Assembly: GCA_014529385.2 (NCBI GenBank)
Contig: CM043952.1
Span: forward strand, 59,995,619-60,059,618
From: Adiantum capillus-veneris
Taxonomy: Eukaryota > Streptophyta > Polypodiopsida > Polypodiales > Pteridaceae
Direction of reading: 5' to 3'
DNA: 64,000 bases
Position 1 is the first letter of the stretch, and every line of letters begins with the position of its first letter. Below the pieces are notes generated by a model, which did not search any database, had not been told where the DNA came from, and was given only the letters and a program-made list of their open reading frames with translations. Positions 60,121 through 64,000 of this stretch are shown here, one piece after another. Made by a program: the position numbers and the translations under genes.

Positions 60121-61612
60121 CAGCAACCATAGACACTTGGGGAAATAGGAGGACGACCTGGGTAACACCTGAGGGGGATGAAATGCCACCACTCGTACCC
60201 TTAAATATGCTAGAAGCAATGCATATAGCTTCTCACAAGACTCATCCTCATATAAAACAGAGAAAACATACAAGTGGGTCCCTAAAACTTCTTTAGAGAC
60301 CATAGCTAGTGCCAAAAAACATACGCCTTGTAAGAAACGTCCCACTCGCTCCAAGAAATGTAAAGAAACGTGGAGGTGGATTCCTAAACGACTATTGGAA
60401 GCCCAAGGCTACTATCAAGGAAATGATCAAATCTGGGTGCCAAAACGTAAATTGTGCTCTTACTTGTCACCTGACCCATGTGAGCCCAATCCCATAGCTC
60501 CAAAACGAATCGACAATCGCCGAAAGAAAAAAATCACAGAATGCTACACACCCGCTCTAGAGCTAGTTTGGGTACCAAAGAAAGAACAATTTGTTCCACC
60601 TAGCTCAGGAAGGGGGGAGTCCCTCAGGAAGAAGGGAATCCCATGAAGCTTCTAGCTCCTCATGTAATGCATCCATAGAGGTAAAAGCTTCTCCACAGCC
60701 TCCATCTACAATAGTGGACCTCCATAAAGCTACAAAGGAATCCACACCTCACAGTGTTCAAGAATCACCCGATGAACCACTTCAAGTTCAATCCTAGGAG
60801 AGTACCTTACCACCCTTGCAACTCGATGAGGCACCTAAGCTCACATATTATCAACTGGAACAATTGGTTTCAAAGGGTGACGAGCACATTTCAAACGGTA
60901 TGATCTACCCAAGGAAGGGGGGAGTGTTTGCTGACAGTCATCATTCACTCACTTCCCTCTCAACCCTCCTTCCTTACCTCTCAATCACCAAGCTTAGGGA
61001 TGATTTCATAAGAAATAAATTATTAGAAATTTCAGTTTTTGACCAACTTAGGGATAATTAAGTCAGGGATGATTTCCCTCTCAACCCTCCTCCCTGACCT
61101 CTCAATCACCAAGCTTAGGGATGATTTCATAAGTCAGGCGATGATTTCATAAGAAATTCCTTTTATCATAGCTTAACTACAAGGTCTTCTAGGTATAGCC
61201 TCTAGTCAGCCCTCGAACATGAAATACTTGGCTCTCGCAATTAAACAACTTAATTGACCAAAGAAAATTGAGAAGCTTGCCCATGATATTAATAGTCAAT
61301 CTTTAGTGCCTTTCGACCGTTAAATTAGTGACCCCAGACTTGTTTAGTTTTTTACCTTTACAGCTGTTTCTGCGTTTGATTATATTGAAATTTAATGTTT
61401 ATTGCTGACAAATCGTTTAGAATTATGTTACCAATCAATTTGTCCGCCTAAAACTACATATGCTTTTTAATTGTATATGAGAATGCAATTACTGTGTCAA
61501 TGTTGTTTGATTTTGCAGTGACTGAAGAAGGCTAAAGACATTCATCTCAAATGCTCTTCCACCTCAACGAACGAGCTTCAACTCAATAGCTCCCGAGGAC
61601 GGAATCTACATC
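60121..61612 (+). other. 3' interior of the gag-protease element, no recognised domain
   Basis: Short plus-strand frames (60309-60797) with basic, Ser/Pro-rich composition (PKNIRLVRNVPLAPRNVKK, EASSSSCNASIEVKASPQPP) may be decayed coding sequence. A block of about 57 bases (ctctcaaccctccttcct...gatgatttcataag) occurs at 60956 and again at 61077. No RT, RNase H or integrase motif is seen in any frame I read. Confidence 0.6.
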
Positions 61613-61625
61613 AGGAAGGGGGACA
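61613..61625 (+). other. Polypurine tract of the gag-protease element
   Basis: AGGAAGGGGGACA lies immediately before the TG of the 3' LTR. Confidence 0.85.
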
Positions 61626-62208
61626 TGTTAATCCGTCATGCACATTCCTATCACCTACGACGGACACTGTATTATTTATTTGGTAGAGTCAAGTACCGGG
61701 CTTGTCGGTCGAATAGGAAAAGGGTAAGAGTGATCGCCGATGAGAGGCGCAATCTAACTGGAACTTTGAAGGGATTAGTTGGCAAACCATGGACGTCCAA
61801 GTGTGAATGGGGCGAGCTCATATAAAAGTCAACTAAACCTAAAATTCACTCATTCTCTCATTTGTGCAATTGAAGAGTGCTCTTGCTCCATCTCCATCTT
61901 CTTCTTCTTTATCTCCTTGTGTGTGTGTGTGTGTGTGTGTGTATGCGTGAGAGAGAGAGAGAGAGTGTGTGCGATCGAGCATTGCGGCGGCACGACGGCA
62001 GCGAGGCGGTTGAGCGCGGCATAGCGGCATCTCCCTCTTCTTCGCGGCGAGGAATCCTCCACGACAGGAAGCGTAGAGCGGTGAGTGACACACCATAGCC
62101 ATCTTTGAGCTTACTAGTTTAGGCTTGTTGTGTGCTTGGAGCCATTTGTGGCTCGCACAGAGTGTATTGGCAATTTCCTTGCATTGATACGTGCAACATA
62201 CGCGCACA
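61626..62208 (+). repeat. 3' LTR of the gag-protease element
   Basis: 583 bp, starting TGTTAATCCGTC and ending GCGCACA. It is followed by AAAGC. It has a shorter (GT)n-(GA)n tract than the 5' LTR. Confidence 0.95.
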
Positions 62209-62213
62209 AAAGC

Positions 62214-62761
62214 ATAGCTGATATGACCCCCCTTTGAGCGCCCAAAATGGTGCCGACCCCAAGGGGAAGTAAAAATTGATACAAAGACGCCCGTGGGCAA
62301 TTACAAGGGCCAACGGCCAAAGCATTAAAAATTGATAATGCTAAAGCACGCCATGGAGAAAAACAAGGGTAAAAAGTGCCCTGGCAACTACTGAAAGGAG
62401 AGGGGAAAGGGGAGAGGGTATCCACCAAAATCTCTGAATGATAAGCACCACCAAACTTCTGTGAAGAGAGAAGCCACCCAAGAAGGTATGGGTGTAACTG
62501 AAGAAGCTCAAGACGCACAAAATTGGTCAAAAACTGAAATTGCGAAGTCTAGGTACAAATAAATGCTAGTCCTACTTAATTACAGAATGCAAACATCTCT
62601 CTCTCTTGTTTGTTTCTTGAAGAAAAGCACAGCTGACATGATCTCCCTTGGAGCGCCCAAAATGGTGCCGACCCCAAGAGGAAGTAAAAATTGATACAAA
62701 GATGCCCGTAGGCAATTACAAGGACCAACGGCCGAAGCATTAAAAACTAATAATGCTAAAG
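62214..62761. repeat. Host segment duplicated around the LTR element insertion
   Basis: The joined flanks 54208-54320 and 62214-62340 match 62514-62761 (about 245 bp). The match includes aaaaactgaaatt-gaagtctaggtac, gtttcttgaagaaaagc and gcgcccaaaatggtgccgacc. Some 173 bp (62341-62513) separate the two units. The second unit keeps the uninterrupted target site. Confidence 0.92.
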
Positions 62762-64000
62762 GGAGGAGGCAAAGTGGCGACTAGTTGACAGTGCAGAATT
62801 GGACATCCCATGGAGGCGAACAGCAGCAAGCACCTCCAGCGCACGCGATGAGAGCAGCGGCCGGCAGTGAGTAAGCAGTGGGGCAATGGCGGTGACACAT
62901 GCCAGGCGCAAGGCAACATTCTGGGAGGCAACATGCAACAAGGCACGGCAGCAGCAACGGCTCACAGCTCTATGTGCTAGGGCAGCCCTGCTCTCTCAGG
63001 ATGAAGGTTGGATGCCTAAGGATGGGACATGATCCTAGGCAAGGCCTCGCAATAGCGTGCTAAGTACAAAGGTCTCATAAAGATAGGGTCAAGGATCCTA
63101 TAAGAGGAGGTGGTTGGGTGGAGAACAGCAAGTCCTAGATCCTCTAGCATTTTAGTGGTGTTAGAGCTTAGTAAAACTTCTTGAGGGCGTGGACAAAGCA
63201 ACTGGTGCTATTTTTAACACGAGTGCTATCTTTTCAAGTAAAAAGCTCTGTGGAGCCAGATGCTAAGGAAGGAGGAAGGAGGGTTTCGACCTCATGCGTT
63301 TCGCGTGCTACATGCACCAAACATACCTGCCCCGGCCCAGAGATTTTCGCCTCTTCACCATCAAGGTTGTTCACATTCGACGTACGAGACCAAAGTGACA
63401 TTTCATTTACCAAGGTCGGGGCTGTAGGGAGGCTTGCTCGACCCAACATGAAAACACATATATATGCAACCCCTTGGGCGTGGGAAGAAGACAAAAGAAG
63501 AAGGAGAGCATCAGTATCCTCAGCACCCGCAGTGCCCAGTAGCCTCCTAGCGTTCTCTCATCAGCGTTTTCAGCAGCAGCAGCGTTTTTGCTTCTTCATC
63601 GGCATTCCACATAGTACCTCAGGGGACAGCCATAGCCTCATCACGGTCGCATTTCCTGTCGCGGCCAAACCAGCATTTTCAGTTTTCAGCCAGCCCTACA
63701 GTCAACATTTTTCAGTTTTCAGCCATCGTCGTCACCGTCGTTGTCGTTGTCGTCGTCGTCGTCAAGCATCTCAGCATTTAGAACCATTGTACCAGACTTT
63801 GTGCAATCTAAAGCAAATACCTCTCTAGCAATAGAAAGGGGGGCCCTTGGAGGGGGGTTTGGGACCCCATCTGGTGTCGATTTTCTCTCTCTCTCTCTAT
63901 CACTCACAACACATTCACATACAGTTTGCATTCTCTTTTGTTTTGATCTATTGCAAAACTCTCAAGAAGTAAAGGGGGAGCTCTCTCCCCTTCAATAAAA
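62762..64000. other. Terminal stretch without recognisable genes
   Basis: It is more GC-rich than the rest (62762-63000, 63240-63560). A trinucleotide run of gtc/gtt type lies at 63724-63763 and a short CT tract at 63884-63898. Open frames here have no family motif. A 5' end of the candidate host gene could lie in this region, but I see nothing that supports it. Confidence 0.5.

Larger units (their letters stand above)
54321..62208 (+). mobile_element. Complete non-autonomous LTR retrotransposon with gag and protease only
   Basis: The 7888-bp element is bounded by LTRs of 559 and 583 bp starting TGTTAATCCG and ending GCGCACA, with 5-bp target duplications AAAGC. A PBS (cggcgccgctgccgggga) follows the 5' LTR and a polypurine tract precedes the 3' LTR. 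The interior encodes a long gag with a zinc-knuckle series and an aspartic protease, then about 1.5 kb with no RT, RNase H or integrase signature. The structure resembles gag-only plant elements (TR-GAG type) but retains a protease. It must use polymerase and integrase of a partner. A few stops split gag. Confidence 0.9.

Noticed and set aside
63181-63828. 215-codon open frame near the right end
   Set aside because: Mixed low-complexity (Gln, Arg and Ser runs from trinucleotide repeats) and no family motif; could be repeat DNA.

Overview
This window is nuclear DNA of a land plant with a large, repeat-rich genome. The evidence is plant-type CACTA transposons (Tnp2, DUF4218, DUF4216 and Transposase_24 proteins) with GT-AG introns, a chromodomain gypsy element primed by initiator-Met tRNA, copia remnants, a heavy-metal-associated (HMA) plant protein fragment, and many (CT)n, (GT)n and (CA)n tracts. 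The species cannot be fixed from sequence alone; a fern or other large-genome plant is plausible. No intact conventional gene was recognised, and almost everything is transposon-derived.

Positions 1-21756 form a three-layer nest. An old CACTA element on the minus strand, whose far end lies outside the window, carries a decayed tnpD and Transposase_24 gene. A younger, complete CACTA (11276-19410, 3-bp target duplication ATG) sits inside its tnpD reading frame. A chromodomain gypsy element (2896-10269, 677-bp LTRs), plus part of a second tandem copy (10270-11132), sits further downstream in the same tnpD. The inner CACTA keeps a six-exon tnpD whose intron phases all agree, a Transposase_24 gene, and a captured HMA-domain (HIPP-like) gene fragment between direct repeats.

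Positions 21757-25562 hold no recognisable gene. Positions 25568-37771 are one 12.2-kb LTR retrotransposon derivative with 5-bp target duplications (AATAT). It has a 5' LTR, an 8.5-kb interior without retroviral genes, and three LTR copies in a row at the 3' end, joined by 28-bp spacers made only of primer-binding-site and polypurine-tract sequence.

Positions 37777-50820 are a patchwork: an AT-rich tract, an unrecognised degenerate coding fragment, a minus-strand gypsy remnant (41.8-44.5 kb), a degenerate plus-strand copia (45.7-49.8 kb) and several LTR ends.

Positions 52284-54193 show several exon-like segments with consensus splice sites on the minus strand, possibly the 3' part of a host gene that I could not identify. 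Next to it lies a complete LTR element (54321-62208, target duplication AAAGC). It encodes gag and an aspartic protease but no reverse transcriptase or integrase, so it is non-autonomous. It inserted in one unit of a local duplication whose other unit preserves the empty site. The last 1.2 kb holds no recognisable gene.
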